Source: a virus. From it: a DNA stretch of 64,000 nt. Under the pieces are notes generated by a model. That model did not search any database and was not told where the DNA came from. It saw only the letters and a program-made list of their open reading frames with translations. The position numbers were made by a program, and so were the translations under genes. Of the stretch, positions 43,301 to 50,921 are shown piece after piece. The stretch's first letter is position 1, and each line of letters opens with the position of its first letter. The stretch covers positions 1 through 64,000 of IMG/VR virus record IMGVR_UViG_3300008108_000002; one strand, written 5' to 3'.

Positions 43301-43505
43301 TTCCGAAACTTAAATTACTAACCTCAGTGAGAATTTCTGTTTGTGTAGTAGTACTTGAATTAGCGGCAGGATGTATTACAGGATCGTTACCTATATATAT
43401 ACGCCTGTCATCAGTTGCAAAACCGATCTCCCCGATATCTAATTGGGGTAAGTCAACGTTTGCACCTGTACGGTGTTGAATTTTGGAGATTTGTACGATA
43501 GCCAT
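40365..43505 (-). CDS. Second tail fibre protein
   Basis: 1046 residues. A head module (QISKIQHRTGANVDLPQLDI - GEIGFATDDRRIYIG) is followed by at least six copies of QPNITSVGNLTSLxVTGNIT and several of LRTDGTGNLTW and GGANSxIQFN. The repeats look like a triple-stranded beta fibre. The C-terminus (SEDEALGSSFFRNAYLASVV) may be the tip. It shares repeat families with 16036-20010, so the two are paralogues. No intramolecular chaperone motif recognised. Confidence 0.8.
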   Translation of the reverse strand: MAIVQISKIQHRTGANVDLPQLDIGEIGFATDDRRIYIGNDPVIHPAANSSTTTQTEILTEVSNLSFGKITGTGNGNINLSNVVPGQLVVAKNIANSTNLEWVNAGGNAKQPGNTSQYNNVNVHLGHADYVKLGGGTNGYILQTDGTGNLTWAAFLTGNVVSGTPGGANSQIQYNQGGTTFGGSSGFVYNEVTGELTNAGNINVTSGNIYGNLIGPHNGTVGAGTPNTGAFTSIIVANNATITGNITGGNANISGRIAVTGNANVGNLFSTGLANVGNLRVTSRVQSNLVPSSDETFDLGSSSLKWRDLYLSGTTINLGTQNISSNTNGVSITGNLYLSTNTINVASVTANTVSGTLTTAAQPNITSIGNLSTLAVDGISYLGNAANVRISGGVNGYVLTTNGLGGLSWEPALATSTPPGGSNTFIQFNNNGSFGGDAALTYDPINFLATVPNITVNGILQTASVSNVKIPGGTSGQFLRTNGAGTLTWATPGGGGGTPGGANSEIQFNDAGAFGASSAFTFNSGSNTLTVANIAGTITTAAQPNITSVGNLTSLIVTGNITAGNLSGANAVVANFFVGSGANLTNINGANVGQVANANFASYAGSANSALVANTVNDNAQPNITSLGTLSNLTVSGITTLGNVGNVNITGGANGQFLRTDGTGNLTWVSAQSPDSNANSVQFNVSGAFTGSADFTFNNSTNTLAVTLMTGTLTTNAQPNITSVGNLTNLTVTGNITGGNANLGNAVIANFFIGSGANLINLPAGNILGAVSNADIANTVSVNAQPNITSLGNLTVLEVTGNANIGNIETVNIVTANYLYGDGSNITGIDGNAISGDVANANYSAYAGYVTGAQQSNITSVGNLTSLRISGTNSINSTDALILDGSVTNMYISTDPTGFSILDKPAHSGSGILVFDALVGIVPLQAAGFGAPQLANTANTDAIVLAKNDSTAPNSHSFIPVSDFTTNLGDSEDEALGSSFFRNAYLASVVIKDTSDANTSNWPTAPNWQLLGGADGLYITDGFGVYKITVGVDVAGNVGVPVPIAR

Positions 43506-43530
43506 AGTATAATCTTTATATGATTATACT
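43506..43530 (-). promoter_or_regulatory. Hairpin between late box and start of fibre gene
   Basis: Arms AGTATAATC (43506-43514) and GATTATACT (43522-43530), nine pairs with a seven-base loop, ending at the ATG. Expected transcription start (about 43523) removes nearly all of the 5' arm. Confidence 0.6.
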
Positions 43531-43537
43531 ATTTATC
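43530..43537 (-). promoter_or_regulatory. Late promoter box GATAAATA (fibre)
   Basis: GATAAATAGTATAATC on the minus strand, 24 bases before the ATG at 43505. Confidence 0.7.
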
Positions 43538-43542
43538 AACTA

Positions 43543-44229
43543 TTATAGGAACTGTGAATAGTATTTGTCTAAACGTTCAAACCAGACAGTAGAATATTTG
43601 TCGAACTCAGAGCCTTCTAAGATAAACTCCTGATAGATATTGTCAGCAGAACACATGAAAATGACACCTTTACGTATCTTTGTACCGTGTACTTCATTAT
43701 GTGCGTTAGCATAGGCTGCTAATTGAACAAAGTAGTCTTCGATCCACTCACGCTTTTTAGGTTTATTAGTTTGTTTATGATCCATGATAGCTTCATTGCC
43801 ATCATGTATACCTACTAAGTCTGTCGTCCCTGCATAAATCTTCGGAAAGTAGAGCGGCACTTCTGTACCCCACCATTCACTGCAGTTAACAAGACCTTGA
43901 TTAATGATAGTTTGCGCCATAATATGGCTTTGCAAGCTATACGGATTGCTTCCGGGCTCACCTGTTGCTCCTGTCTTAATATAATTCTCAAGCCATTTGT
44001 GCATTCGTGTTCCACGGCCTGCGGCTTCAGTTGTAATCTCTTGTGCTTTTTGATGTCCTACTCGGTTACGCCACTCTTGCAAAGCTTTTTTACTTTCTTC
44101 ACTTTTAGTAGCTTCTAATACAGTAGTAACACTGGGTAGTTTTTCACCATCCGGAGTAGCATAGCGGCGTTTGCCGTCTACTTCCACTCTACTCATGGGA
44201 ACGTAGTTATATTTATTTGGTATGTACAT
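43543..44229 (-). CDS. RecB/Cas4-like PD-(D/E)XK exonuclease
   Basis: 228 residues. GRGTRMHKWLE (His77), AGTTDLVG (Asp137), IMDHKQT (Asp150-x-Lys152) and QLAAYANAH (Gln169-x3-Tyr173) give the full RecB-type nuclease order. Relatives in T4-like cyanophages are called exonucleases. The ATG at 44229 is six bases from a TACAAT -10 and lacks a Shine-Dalgarno. An alternative start at 44196 (MSRVEVDGKRRY) is closer to the relatives' start and follows an AATAAATA at 44210-44217. Confidence 0.82.
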   Translation of the reverse strand: MYIPNKYNYVPMSRVEVDGKRRYATPDGEKLPSVTTVLEATKSEESKKALQEWRNRVGHQKAQEITTEAAGRGTRMHKWLENYIKTGATGEPGSNPYSLQSHIMAQTIINQGLVNCSEWWGTEVPLYFPKIYAGTTDLVGIHDGNEAIMDHKQTNKPKKREWIEDYFVQLAAYANAHNEVHGTKIRKGVIFMCSADNIYQEFILEGSEFDKYSTVWFERLDKYYSQFL

Positions 44230-44235
44230 ATGGTA

Positions 44236-44264
44236 ATTGTACTACACTTTTACATGTAATACAA
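44236..44264 (-). promoter_or_regulatory. Sigma70-type promoter of the exonuclease gene
   Basis: TTGTAT, 17 bp, TACAAT; six bases from -10 to the ATG at 44229. Confidence 0.65.
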
Positions 44265-44273
44265 TCTAAAAGG

Positions 44274-44594
44274 TCAATTTAATGCTTTGTTTGCCATTTG
44301 TTTACGAATTTTTTCGTTTTCGTCCGGGCTCGGATCTGGTCCAATTTGTTCATCGCCCTTAAATGTAACTGTGTCATCGTTAATATCAGCTATGATATTT
44401 TTAAGTGGCTCTTTTTTTACGATATCAAAAAGATCAGATTTGCCTAGTGCAACACCCTGATCTTTTAACATTCTTAAGAATTCGTCTGTTGATAATGGTT
44501 GTTGCGAACCTTGAAATAGGCTTTTAAGTTGACTAGTAACTGCCGTCAACTTAACACGCAACGGATCATTATCCGCGAATTCGTATATTCTCAT
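44274..44594 (-). CDS. Hypothetical late protein
   Basis: 106 residues from the ATG at 44594 (MRIYEFADNDPLRVKLTAVT), helical with a charged C-terminus. A longer frame to 44807 is a shadow of the Gly/Met/Asp repeat of the gene upstream, whose stop lies one base before 44594. Unrecognised. Co-transcribed with the scaffold-like protein, so head assembly is possible. Confidence 0.6.
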   Translation of the reverse strand: MRIYEFADNDPLRVKLTAVTSQLKSLFQGSQQPLSTDEFLRMLKDQGVALGKSDLFDIVKKEPLKNIIADINDDTVTFKGDEQIGPDPSPDENEKIRKQMANKALN

Positions 44595-44595
44595 T

Positions 44596-45351
44596 TTAGC
44601 GTTTAGCTCTGCCGACTGGAGATTCTGGTTCTTCTTCAGGCTCTTCTGGTAATTCAGGACCAGCATCTGCTCCCATATCACCACCGACTTCAAGGTCGTC
44701 ACCTGACATGTCTTGCCCGCCCATATCAGCACCCATGTCACCACCCATGTCACCACCCATGTCAGCACCCATGTCACCACCCATTTCTCCACCACCGAAA
44801 CCACCACCTTGACCAGTGATAGAACCTAGTGCACCTTGCAATCCTGTTTTAGATTGTGTTAGTGATTGTTGTAATGCGCTCAATGCTTCGGATACTTGGC
44901 TGTTAAATTGCTCACCTTCGCTTGTACCAAACTCGCTGTTGACACCGTCAACAACTGCAGGTAGTTCTTTGACTAGCATGTCAGATACTTGCTCAATCAT
45001 TTTTTGCATTGCATCGACCATTTCTTGTGCGGCTAAAACAACCTGTGACTTCTCAACTTCTTCGTTTTCTACAACGATGCGTTGATTGTACATAGGCATT
45101 GCTTTAAGTTCACCGTAGTGATGAGTTAATGCTTGTTCCATGAATATCAATTTAAGATACGCTGAATTCTTTTCTGTACCAACTCCGCTTTTATTGGATT
45201 TGGTCTCGTTAATCAAGCCTCGTACCTTGTTTAGCATACGCTTAGTCTCAAAAGGTCCTAACTTATCCACACTGAATGTTTGGTTAAATTGTTCTTTTAA
45301 GGCTTGCTTAGCCATTAAACTTGGTTTCATGTTAAATTCTGTAAGTTTCAT
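44596..45351 (-). CDS. Scaffold-like or internal head protein with GGDMGAD repeat
   Basis: 251 residues from the ATG at 45351 (MKLTEFNMKPSLMAKQALKE); upstream codons to 45417 precede the ribosome site and overlap the late box. Helical and acidic (VLAAQEMVDAMQKMIEQVSD), then a repetitive tail of about seven GGDMGAD-like units and a Pro/Glu-rich end. The composition is like a prohead core or scaffold protein; no motif proves it. Late box at 45378-45385. Confidence 0.6.
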   Translation of the reverse strand: MKLTEFNMKPSLMAKQALKEQFNQTFSVDKLGPFETKRMLNKVRGLINETKSNKSGVGTEKNSAYLKLIFMEQALTHHYGELKAMPMYNQRIVVENEEVEKSQVVLAAQEMVDAMQKMIEQVSDMLVKELPAVVDGVNSEFGTSEGEQFNSQVSEALSALQQSLTQSKTGLQGALGSITGQGGGFGGGEMGGDMGADMGGDMGGDMGADMGGQDMSGDDLEVGGDMGADAGPELPEEPEEEPESPVGRAKR

Positions 45352-45377
45352 AGTGTTTTCCCAGAGTACTAATATTG

Positions 45378-45385
45378 TATTTATC
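45378..45385 (-). promoter_or_regulatory. Late promoter box GATAAATA
   Basis: GATAAATACAATATTAG on the minus strand, 26 bases before the ATG at 45351. Confidence 0.7.
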
Positions 45386-45394
45386 AGTTTTGAA

Positions 45395-45874
45395 TTATTT
45401 TGTGGTTTGCTCGGCAAATTTGCTCTGCTGCCACTTTTGCATTTTTCTTATATGAAGGTCCAATTCACATGTTAATTCTTTTTTCTTTATAGTGTTGGTC
45501 TGTAACTTATTCAAGTAGATAGCTTTCATATCTACATCTTTGGATTTTTTGTACATTTTTTTGTATAACTCTATATTGAATTCAGAACTATTTATTTGCT
45601 TATCAAGCATACTGACTTTATTAGATTCCATTATAAGATTTCTATGATCCATAGTAGCCCATGTTACTGCCGTCTTTAAGTCGCTGAAAGTGTTAATCTG
45701 TTCATTTCCTATATGTACGCTATAACAATCTCTTTCTTTAAGTATCACATATATACCAAACAACAAATATTCCCCATTACCATTGGGCAGTATCAATGAC
45801 TTGAGTAGTTTTGTTGTTCTAGGAGAACTAATAATGTTAGTTAGTGCTGTGAACAGCTTATTTTCATCAATCAT
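45395..45874 (-). CDS. Hypothetical helical protein
   Basis: 159 residues from the ATG at 45874 (MIDENKLFTALTNIISS), preceded by GAGGTG. The C-terminal half is a long charged helix (LYKKMYKKSKDVDMKAIY and onward) likely to coil. Unrecognised. Eight-base overlap with the upstream gene. Confidence 0.6.
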   Translation of the reverse strand: MIDENKLFTALTNIISSPRTTKLLKSLILPNGNGEYLLFGIYVILKERDCYSVHIGNEQINTFSDLKTAVTWATMDHRNLIMESNKVSMLDKQINSSEFNIELYKKMYKKSKDVDMKAIYLNKLQTNTIKKKELTCELDLHIRKMQKWQQSKFAEQTTK

Positions 45875-46328
45875 GTAACACCTCAAAGTATATATTTTTA
45901 AGCTCAGGACTTATATCTAAGAAATTAGGTAACTTGTCCCACTCATTCAATTTAGTAAGCATTGGTACGCTATCACAGTCAGTGTACAATGCTCCTAATT
46001 CTGTTATCCCATCGTCAAATACACTATAGTAATTTACAGTGAAATTAAATGCCCATTTAGGTACAGGTTTATCTTCAGTAGAATCAAACAAAAATCCAAA
46101 ATGCTGAAACTCTGTAAATGTAATATCTTGTTTTTCAGGTACTGTTATGTCTTCAGGTTGTGAGCGCAATGATATAACTTGCAGTACTGTGTCAAAATTA
46201 CATTGACGGTTTCTATCATTATTCCATCGCTTCAAAGCATTCTCATCTAAGTTAGATGGTGGTTTTCTATTTAATACACCAGTATTTGTAATATCAAATA
46301 ATGTGTGGCATCTAATTTTAGTAGTCAT
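45867..46328 (-). CDS. Conserved hypothetical protein
   Basis: 153 residues starting MTTKIRCHTLFDITNTGVLN. I recall this start as conserved in T4-like aquatic phages. Beta-rich in the middle (PKWAFNFTVNYYSVFDDG). Role unknown. The ATG lies four bases after an AATAAATA late box with no Shine-Dalgarno, another predicted leaderless late mRNA. Confidence 0.65.
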   Translation of the reverse strand: MTTKIRCHTLFDITNTGVLNRKPPSNLDENALKRWNNDRNRQCNFDTVLQVISLRSQPEDITVPEKQDITFTEFQHFGFLFDSTEDKPVPKWAFNFTVNYYSVFDDGITELGALYTDCDSVPMLTKLNEWDKLPNFLDISPELKNIYFEVLHD

Positions 46329-46332
46329 GCTG

Positions 46333-46340
46333 TATTTATT
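46333..46340 (-). promoter_or_regulatory. Late box abutting the 46328 start
   Basis: AATAAATA, then CAGC, then ATG. Confidence 0.5.
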
Positions 46341-46376
46341 GAAAATAGGTGAATTAGAATATTAAGTTATAGCCAC

Positions 46377-46404
46377 AAAAAAACCCGAGAGACTCGGGTT
46401 TTTT
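46377..46404. terminator. Bidirectional terminator
   Basis: Stem CCCGAG / CTCGGG with an AGA loop, flanked by A7 and T6. Follows the 117-residue gene. Confidence 0.92.
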
Positions 46405-46418
46405 AAGTAAACTAAAGA

Positions 46419-46772
46419 TTAGTTTGTGAAAGTTGCACCGTTAGATGTTGTCCCGCCTGTTGCAGTATCCAATGTACCTGTTGTCCAAGCACCTGTTGGG
46501 TATACTGCAATTGCTAGAGTGTCAGTAGAGGCGTCTGTAACTTCATAGATGTATACAGTAGCTAATTGCTGAATTGCATCCATAGCTCCCTTTAATACTG
46601 CGCCGCTAGTAGCCACATTAGCTAAAGCGATAGTAAAAAAGTCTAATTTAGGACCTTGTGGTTGAACTGTGGCTGCCGATGTAGCTGCGTTAACTGCGCC
46701 AACTGTATAGCTAGCTGTGTCATAATTCATTACTGGCTTAAAGTCGCCATGTGTACGTGTTGTTGATGCCAT
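46419..46772 (-). CDS. Small abundant-type virion protein
   Basis: 117 residues, rich in Ala/Thr/Gly with almost no charge after residue 20 (SYTVGAVNAATSAATVQPQG). Monocistronic: own late box, AAAGGAAAA ribosome site and strong terminator, the layout of a highly expressed capsid or tail protein. A head decoration role is plausible. No family recognised with confidence. Confidence 0.65.
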   Translation of the reverse strand: MASTTRTHGDFKPVMNYDTASYTVGAVNAATSAATVQPQGPKLDFFTIALANVATSGAVLKGAMDAIQQLATVYIYEVTDASTDTLAIAVYPTGAWTTGTLDTATGGTTSNGATFTN

Positions 46773-46786
46773 GATATTTTTCCTTT

Positions 46787-46816
46787 AAAAGTATGAGTCA
46801 TATAGACTCTACTTTT
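46787..46816 (-). promoter_or_regulatory. Hairpin next to the ribosome site of 46772
   Basis: Arms AAAAGTATGAGTC and GACTCTACTTTT pair over 12 bp with one bulge and a five-base loop. The late box overlaps its 5' end on the RNA, and AAAGGAAA follows its 3' end. Confidence 0.5.
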
Positions 46817-46823
46817 ATTTATG
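46816..46823 (-). promoter_or_regulatory. Late promoter box CATAAATA
   Basis: CATAAATA on the minus strand, 43 bases before the ATG at 46772. Confidence 0.6.
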
Positions 46824-46857
46824 CCAGGTACAAAAAAATGTTGGTTTTGGGTTAACT

Positions 46858-48165
46858 TTAGCCACGTCCAGCTAAGTGCTGTGCGCTAAAACCACCCAAA
46901 CGGTCTACATATTTGACACCGTGTGCTACATAGCCTTCTTGGCTCTCTGCACCACCCTGTAAGTATCCCTTGACTGGACTTTGCTTCCCAGCAATGTCTA
47001 AGTCATTATATATGTGCATTTTTAACTTGTATATCTCACCCCAAACTCTATACAAATATAGCATACCTTTTTGATTAGCTTGGATGTGATTCAATATCAT
47101 TTGTTTATTGTTATCTGTCATCTTTGCAGTAGCTAATTTTGTTTGAACATAGTTCATAAAATCTTTACCCATCATCTTTAATGCATTATTGATAACAGCA
47201 TCACGTTGTTTGGGTGTTTGACTAGCACTTAAGCTAGGTGCAATCTTTCGTACTTCATAGTTAATATAGCTGGTAAGAAATCCACGGAAAGCATCATTTG
47301 TTGTTTTGTTGGCTAAGGGTATTCCAGCTACAAACTTGTCAATGCTAGGAGCTAGTGGTGCTAACATTTTCTTAACTCGTTCAATAGCATCATCCCATCC
47401 TCCGGAATTCATTTCAGGAGTGATTGCCATCTTACTAGGAAGTATAGCTATACTAGACTTTGGTGGAACTTGAAGTTGTCCTAAGCTACCATTGAGTGAT
47501 TGTGCAAAATCAGTTGCTTTGTACGTTTCTTTTTTACCCTGTCGTCTAGCTTCTTGTGTAGCTTCTATTGCTTTTTGATGTGCATCAGCAGGTATGAACT
47601 GATGTATAGCTATACCAGCACGTTTACCTGTTATGTGTTGTTTTGCAAAATCACTATTTGCTTGAATCTTGTACTCAATACCTGTAGGATTAGGTCTAAA
47701 AATATAGAATCCATTTGTGTCTGCTAACGGAGCACCAAACAGTACATCACCCCAATAATACCCTAGTGTTTTAGGAGTTGCTTTTTGTAATCCAGGCCAT
47801 AGATTAGTAACATCCTGTATCATAGTACCCCTGTCTACACCTCTGTTAACATCATATTGTGCAAACTGTTTAGGGCTGAATACATTTCTACCACTGTCAT
47901 CTACTTTGTCAAACATATGCTTGTCCATGACTCTGAATTTACCATCAGGACCGTATCCAAATATCAATGCAGGACTACCGTCCCATTTGATTGTAGCTTG
48001 ATCTGGCTGTTGTATAGTAGCTGTCATGTGTTTCAATGCGGTATCTAGCCCTCGACTACCTTGCATGATAACAATATCTTCAGGATGCGTTAAATGGGCT
48101 TTGGCTAATTCAGCCTCAGTCAATAGTAGTGCTGAAAGTTTATCAACAATGTTACTTAGATCCAT
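46858..48165 (-). CDS. KWDG nucleotidyltransferase/ligase-like virion protein
   Basis: 435 residues. ATIKWDGSPALIFGYG (Lys60, Asp62, Gly63) matches motif I (KxDG) of DNA/RNA ligases and capping enzymes. GYVAHGVKYVDRLGGFSAQ at the C-terminus resembles the EGxV-type end. I recall this family (DUF6267-like) in T4-like cyanophages with no proven activity. The N-terminus has LTE at 15-17 before Ala, a possible prohead protease site, so it may ride inside the head. Overlaps the upstream gene by one base. Confidence 0.68.
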   Translation of the reverse strand: MDLSNIVDKLSALLLTEAELAKAHLTHPEDIVIMQGSRGLDTALKHMTATIQQPDQATIKWDGSPALIFGYGPDGKFRVMDKHMFDKVDDSGRNVFSPKQFAQYDVNRGVDRGTMIQDVTNLWPGLQKATPKTLGYYWGDVLFGAPLADTNGFYIFRPNPTGIEYKIQANSDFAKQHITGKRAGIAIHQFIPADAHQKAIEATQEARRQGKKETYKATDFAQSLNGSLGQLQVPPKSSIAILPSKMAITPEMNSGGWDDAIERVKKMLAPLAPSIDKFVAGIPLANKTTNDAFRGFLTSYINYEVRKIAPSLSASQTPKQRDAVINNALKMMGKDFMNYVQTKLATAKMTDNNKQMILNHIQANQKGMLYLYRVWGEIYKLKMHIYNDLDIAGKQSPVKGYLQGGAESQEGYVAHGVKYVDRLGGFSAQHLAGRG

Positions 48166-49235
48166 TATCTTCTCTTAAACTTTTTAGACTCTTTTGGTTG
48201 TATATCACTAACATCTTGTGGTCTACTACCTGGACGGTATGCTTTTGAAATAGATGGATCTCTAGGTAAATTAGATTTCATTTTACGTGACAATTCATCG
48301 GCAGCTTTATTATATCCCGGCATTGATTGTTCAGCATCTTTAGGGGGTGTAGTAGACTGAGTACTTGTTGGTCTAGTATTTTGTTGTGTTCCTTGATCGC
48401 CGGGATAAGGTGTACCTTTAGTTCCGGCTGCGCTTGAACCACCTATACCTGAAGTTAAATCTTTGATTACATGAGCATATCTTGAGGCATCTTTTCTGCT
48501 TAGTAGATACGCAACATCTCGTAAAATCTTGTCTAAATCACTAGCTGAATTTGGTGTCCTATATAGTTGACCCAATGCATCCATTATCTTCTCAGCAGTT
48601 ACACTAGTTTGATTAGGTGTACTAGTTGAAGCTTCGGGTTTGGCATTTATTTGTTTATTTAGAGGTGCGACCGGTGAAGTGAGTGCAGGAGAATTTTTTG
48701 AATTAGGTGTCGTTGGTCCTGTTGGGCTAGGTGTTGTAGGACCAGTAGGTGTCGTAGGGCTAGGTGTTGTAGGACCAGTAGGTTGAGTTGGTGCACCACC
48801 TCCACCACGTCTCGGAGTAGATCCACCTGAAGCTTCTGGTGCACCACCAGTTTTTCTAGAGTCACGGTATTTGTCTGCTAATATATACATATAATTAGCA
48901 ACTTTTTGTAAAGATCCTGCGCCTGGATTAGGTCCGGCTTGTGTAGAAAGTTTAGTTAAATTCTCTATTTCTATAGGAGTTAAATTCCAACCATATTGTG
49001 CGGCATATGTTTTTAAATAATCATCTAAATCAAATCCACCTACTCCTGCACTTTTTGAAGATTTAACATTTAATGCTAATTGATTGGCAAATTTCTTTAT
49101 GAAATTATTTTTAAGTGCAGCCTGTTGACCAGTCTGACCATATAATCCACCGCCAGTTACTTTATATAAACCGGATTTAATTGTATCGGCTAGGTCTTCT
49201 TTAACAACTGGTCTAATCTCACTGATTTTCATCAT
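48165..49235 (-). CDS. Hypothetical protein with Pro/Thr-rich repeat
   Basis: 356 residues. A helical N-terminal part, a low-complexity stretch around 150-185 with repeated PTGPTTPSP units, a second helical part (AEKIMDALGQLYRT) and a basic end (PKESKKFKRR). It starts with AAGGAAAA before ATGATG; either ATG could be used. Probably an internal or assembly protein of the late class; no function readable. Confidence 0.6.
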   Translation of the reverse strand: MMKISEIRPVVKEDLADTIKSGLYKVTGGGLYGQTGQQAALKNNFIKKFANQLALNVKSSKSAGVGGFDLDDYLKTYAAQYGWNLTPIEIENLTKLSTQAGPNPGAGSLQKVANYMYILADKYRDSRKTGGAPEASGGSTPRRGGGGAPTQPTGPTTPSPTTPTGPTTPSPTGPTTPNSKNSPALTSPVAPLNKQINAKPEASTSTPNQTSVTAEKIMDALGQLYRTPNSASDLDKILRDVAYLLSRKDASRYAHVIKDLTSGIGGSSAAGTKGTPYPGDQGTQQNTRPTSTQSTTPPKDAEQSMPGYNKAADELSRKMKSNLPRDPSISKAYRPGSRPQDVSDIQPKESKKFKRR

Positions 49236-49467
49236 TTTTCCTTATACTTTTAGAAAATCTGCTCTTATCACGTGATTTAATAGCACTTAATAGTTTTTTC
49301 TCTAAAATAGATGCTTTTTCATTATCATAGTTCTTACCTATCATTTCTAATAAGTTGATAGCACTGGTAATAATATGCTCGGCACGACTCTCAATGAGGT
49401 ACTTAGTATCTTTTTGATCGCCAATGGCTTGTAGTTCTTCTAACAGGCTACGTGTCTTTTTTTGCAT
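49219..49467 (-). CDS. Conserved small helical protein
   Basis: 82 residues: MQKKTRSLLEELQAI, ESRAEHIITSAINLLEMI and AIKSRDKSRFSKSIRK. I recall this short protein as conserved in T4-like cyanophages, function unknown. Very basic at both ends. Late box at 49488-49495; the 3' end overlaps the next gene. Confidence 0.65.
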   Translation of the reverse strand: MQKKTRSLLEELQAIGDQKDTKYLIESRAEHIITSAINLLEMIGKNYDNEKASILEKKLLSAIKSRDKSRFSKSIRKNDENQ

Positions 49468-49487
49468 AATGCAGATTCCCTATTGAG

Positions 49488-49495
49488 TATTTATC
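49488..49495 (-). promoter_or_regulatory. Late promoter box GATAAATA
   Basis: GATAAATACTCAATAGGG on the minus strand, 20 bases before the ATG at 49467. Overlaps the gp41 stop, so late genes begin directly behind the helicase. Confidence 0.7.
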
Positions 49496-50921
49496 ACTTT
49501 TTAAGATTGTTCAACATTGATTTTAATTTACTGCCCTGAACATCTGCCATAACACGATTTGTAACTGGTTCTAATTCTGATTCTATTTTATTATTAAATC
49601 CAACATTATTGTCAACTACAGTAGATTGAGTCCGTAATTTACTCATAATATCATTGGGACTTGAATGAGTTTGTTGCTTATCCCCATATCCCTCAGGATC
49701 GCTATCTGTGATACGCATGGTATCAATACTATATTCTAAATCAATTTTCTGACCTACGCCTGTTGAGCTACGTGATTTCATGCATTGAATCTGATACTTC
49801 CCACGCTCACGCATACTACGACTTGTAAAGATACCAAACACATTATCTGCTGTATTAATCTTACTGATACCACCTGCAATGTGACTATGATCGAACTCAA
49901 TTTCTTCAACAGCACTACGATTTAACTGAGATGCTGTGACCATAAGAATACCTAATTCTTTTGCTAAATTACGTAATTCTTCTGAAACATATTTGTCTTT
50001 AATAAACTGATCGTTAGGATTAACTTTGACTGATACAGGCATAACGAGATCCAAATAGTCAATCATTACAAAGTCAACTTTGATTCCTGTCTGAATCTGA
50101 ACTTCTTTCAAATATGAACGAATGTCATTAACATTACTTTGTGCAGGCAAACCTTTGACACGATATTGTCCTGACTTCTTACCTACCATCTTAACTCTAA
50201 GTTCAGTGCCCTCAATATCTTTACGAATATCTCGGGTACTCATACTTGTTAACATTGCATCTGTACGCAATGACGTTAGTTCTTCGCTAAGTTCCAATGA
50301 AACATAAACACCACTTAATCCTTGTTGTAACCAGTTCAATGCAATGTTCATCATGACCAATGATTTACCTGAACCTGAGCCACCTGCAAAGATATTCAAT
50401 TCACCACGACTAAAGCCACCATACAACAATCTATCCATCTGGGGCCAACCTGTACTAACTTGTCCACCTGCATTAAAATATTTGTTGATACGACTTTTAG
50501 GATCAGCGAAATAATCTGTACCCATGTCTCTTTGCAAACTGATTTGTACCGCATCTTTGATTAGTTTCTCAACAGGACCAAAATCTCCCTTCTCAAGCAT
50601 ATCGGCTGACTTAAGAATTGCACGTTCTAGTTCTTGTCGTTTAGTAAAGGATTCAAATTCTTCTAAGAACCATTCTGTATGTTTTTCTCCGAATTCTTCG
50701 ATTAGTGCAATGTCCATTCCTGTTGTTGCTTTAATCTGTGATATATCCGGAAGTATACTATACTTCTCGCTGTATTCTTTCATAAACTCAGCGACTGGTC
50801 TTATCGATTTATCAAAGTTGTCAGCATTCATAATGTTCATAACTCGGGTATACAATTCCGAATTAGTTAACATCATCTGCAAAAACAATCTTTGTACGTC
50901 TACGTTATAGTCCTTTAGCAA
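49494..50921 (-). CDS. 41: Replicative DNA helicase (gp41)
   Basis: 475-residue DnaB-family helicase. The N-terminal helical domain is followed by STGWPQMDRLLYGGFSRGEL, Walker A GGSGSGKS, VDFVMIDYLDLV (Walker B) and VTASQLNRSA. It unwinds the fork on the lagging strand and partners with the primase encoded just upstream; the genes overlap by 17 bases. Confidence 0.95.
   Translation of the reverse strand: MLKDYNVDVQRLFLQMMLTNSELYTRVMNIMNADNFDKSIRPVAEFMKEYSEKYSILPDISQIKATTGMDIALIEEFGEKHTEWFLEEFESFTKRQELERAILKSADMLEKGDFGPVEKLIKDAVQISLQRDMGTDYFADPKSRINKYFNAGGQVSTGWPQMDRLLYGGFSRGELNIFAGGSGSGKSLVMMNIALNWLQQGLSGVYVSLELSEELTSLRTDAMLTSMSTRDIRKDIEGTELRVKMVGKKSGQYRVKGLPAQSNVNDIRSYLKEVQIQTGIKVDFVMIDYLDLVMPVSVKVNPNDQFIKDKYVSEELRNLAKELGILMVTASQLNRSAVEEIEFDHSHIAGGISKINTADNVFGIFTSRSMRERGKYQIQCMKSRSSTGVGQKIDLEYSIDTMRITDSDPEGYGDKQQTHSSPNDIMSKLRTQSTVVDNNVGFNNKIESELEPVTNRVMADVQGSKLKSMLNNLKK

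Noticed and set aside
44595-44807. A longer minus-strand frame rich in Val, Trp and Thr joined to the 44274-44594 gene
   Set aside because: It is a shifted reading of the GGDMGAD repeat of the 44596-45351 gene; the true start at 44594 follows directly after that gene's stop.
49219-49467. RegA-like translational repressor for the small basic protein
   Set aside because: Too short and lacks any RegA motif; left as conserved hypothetical.
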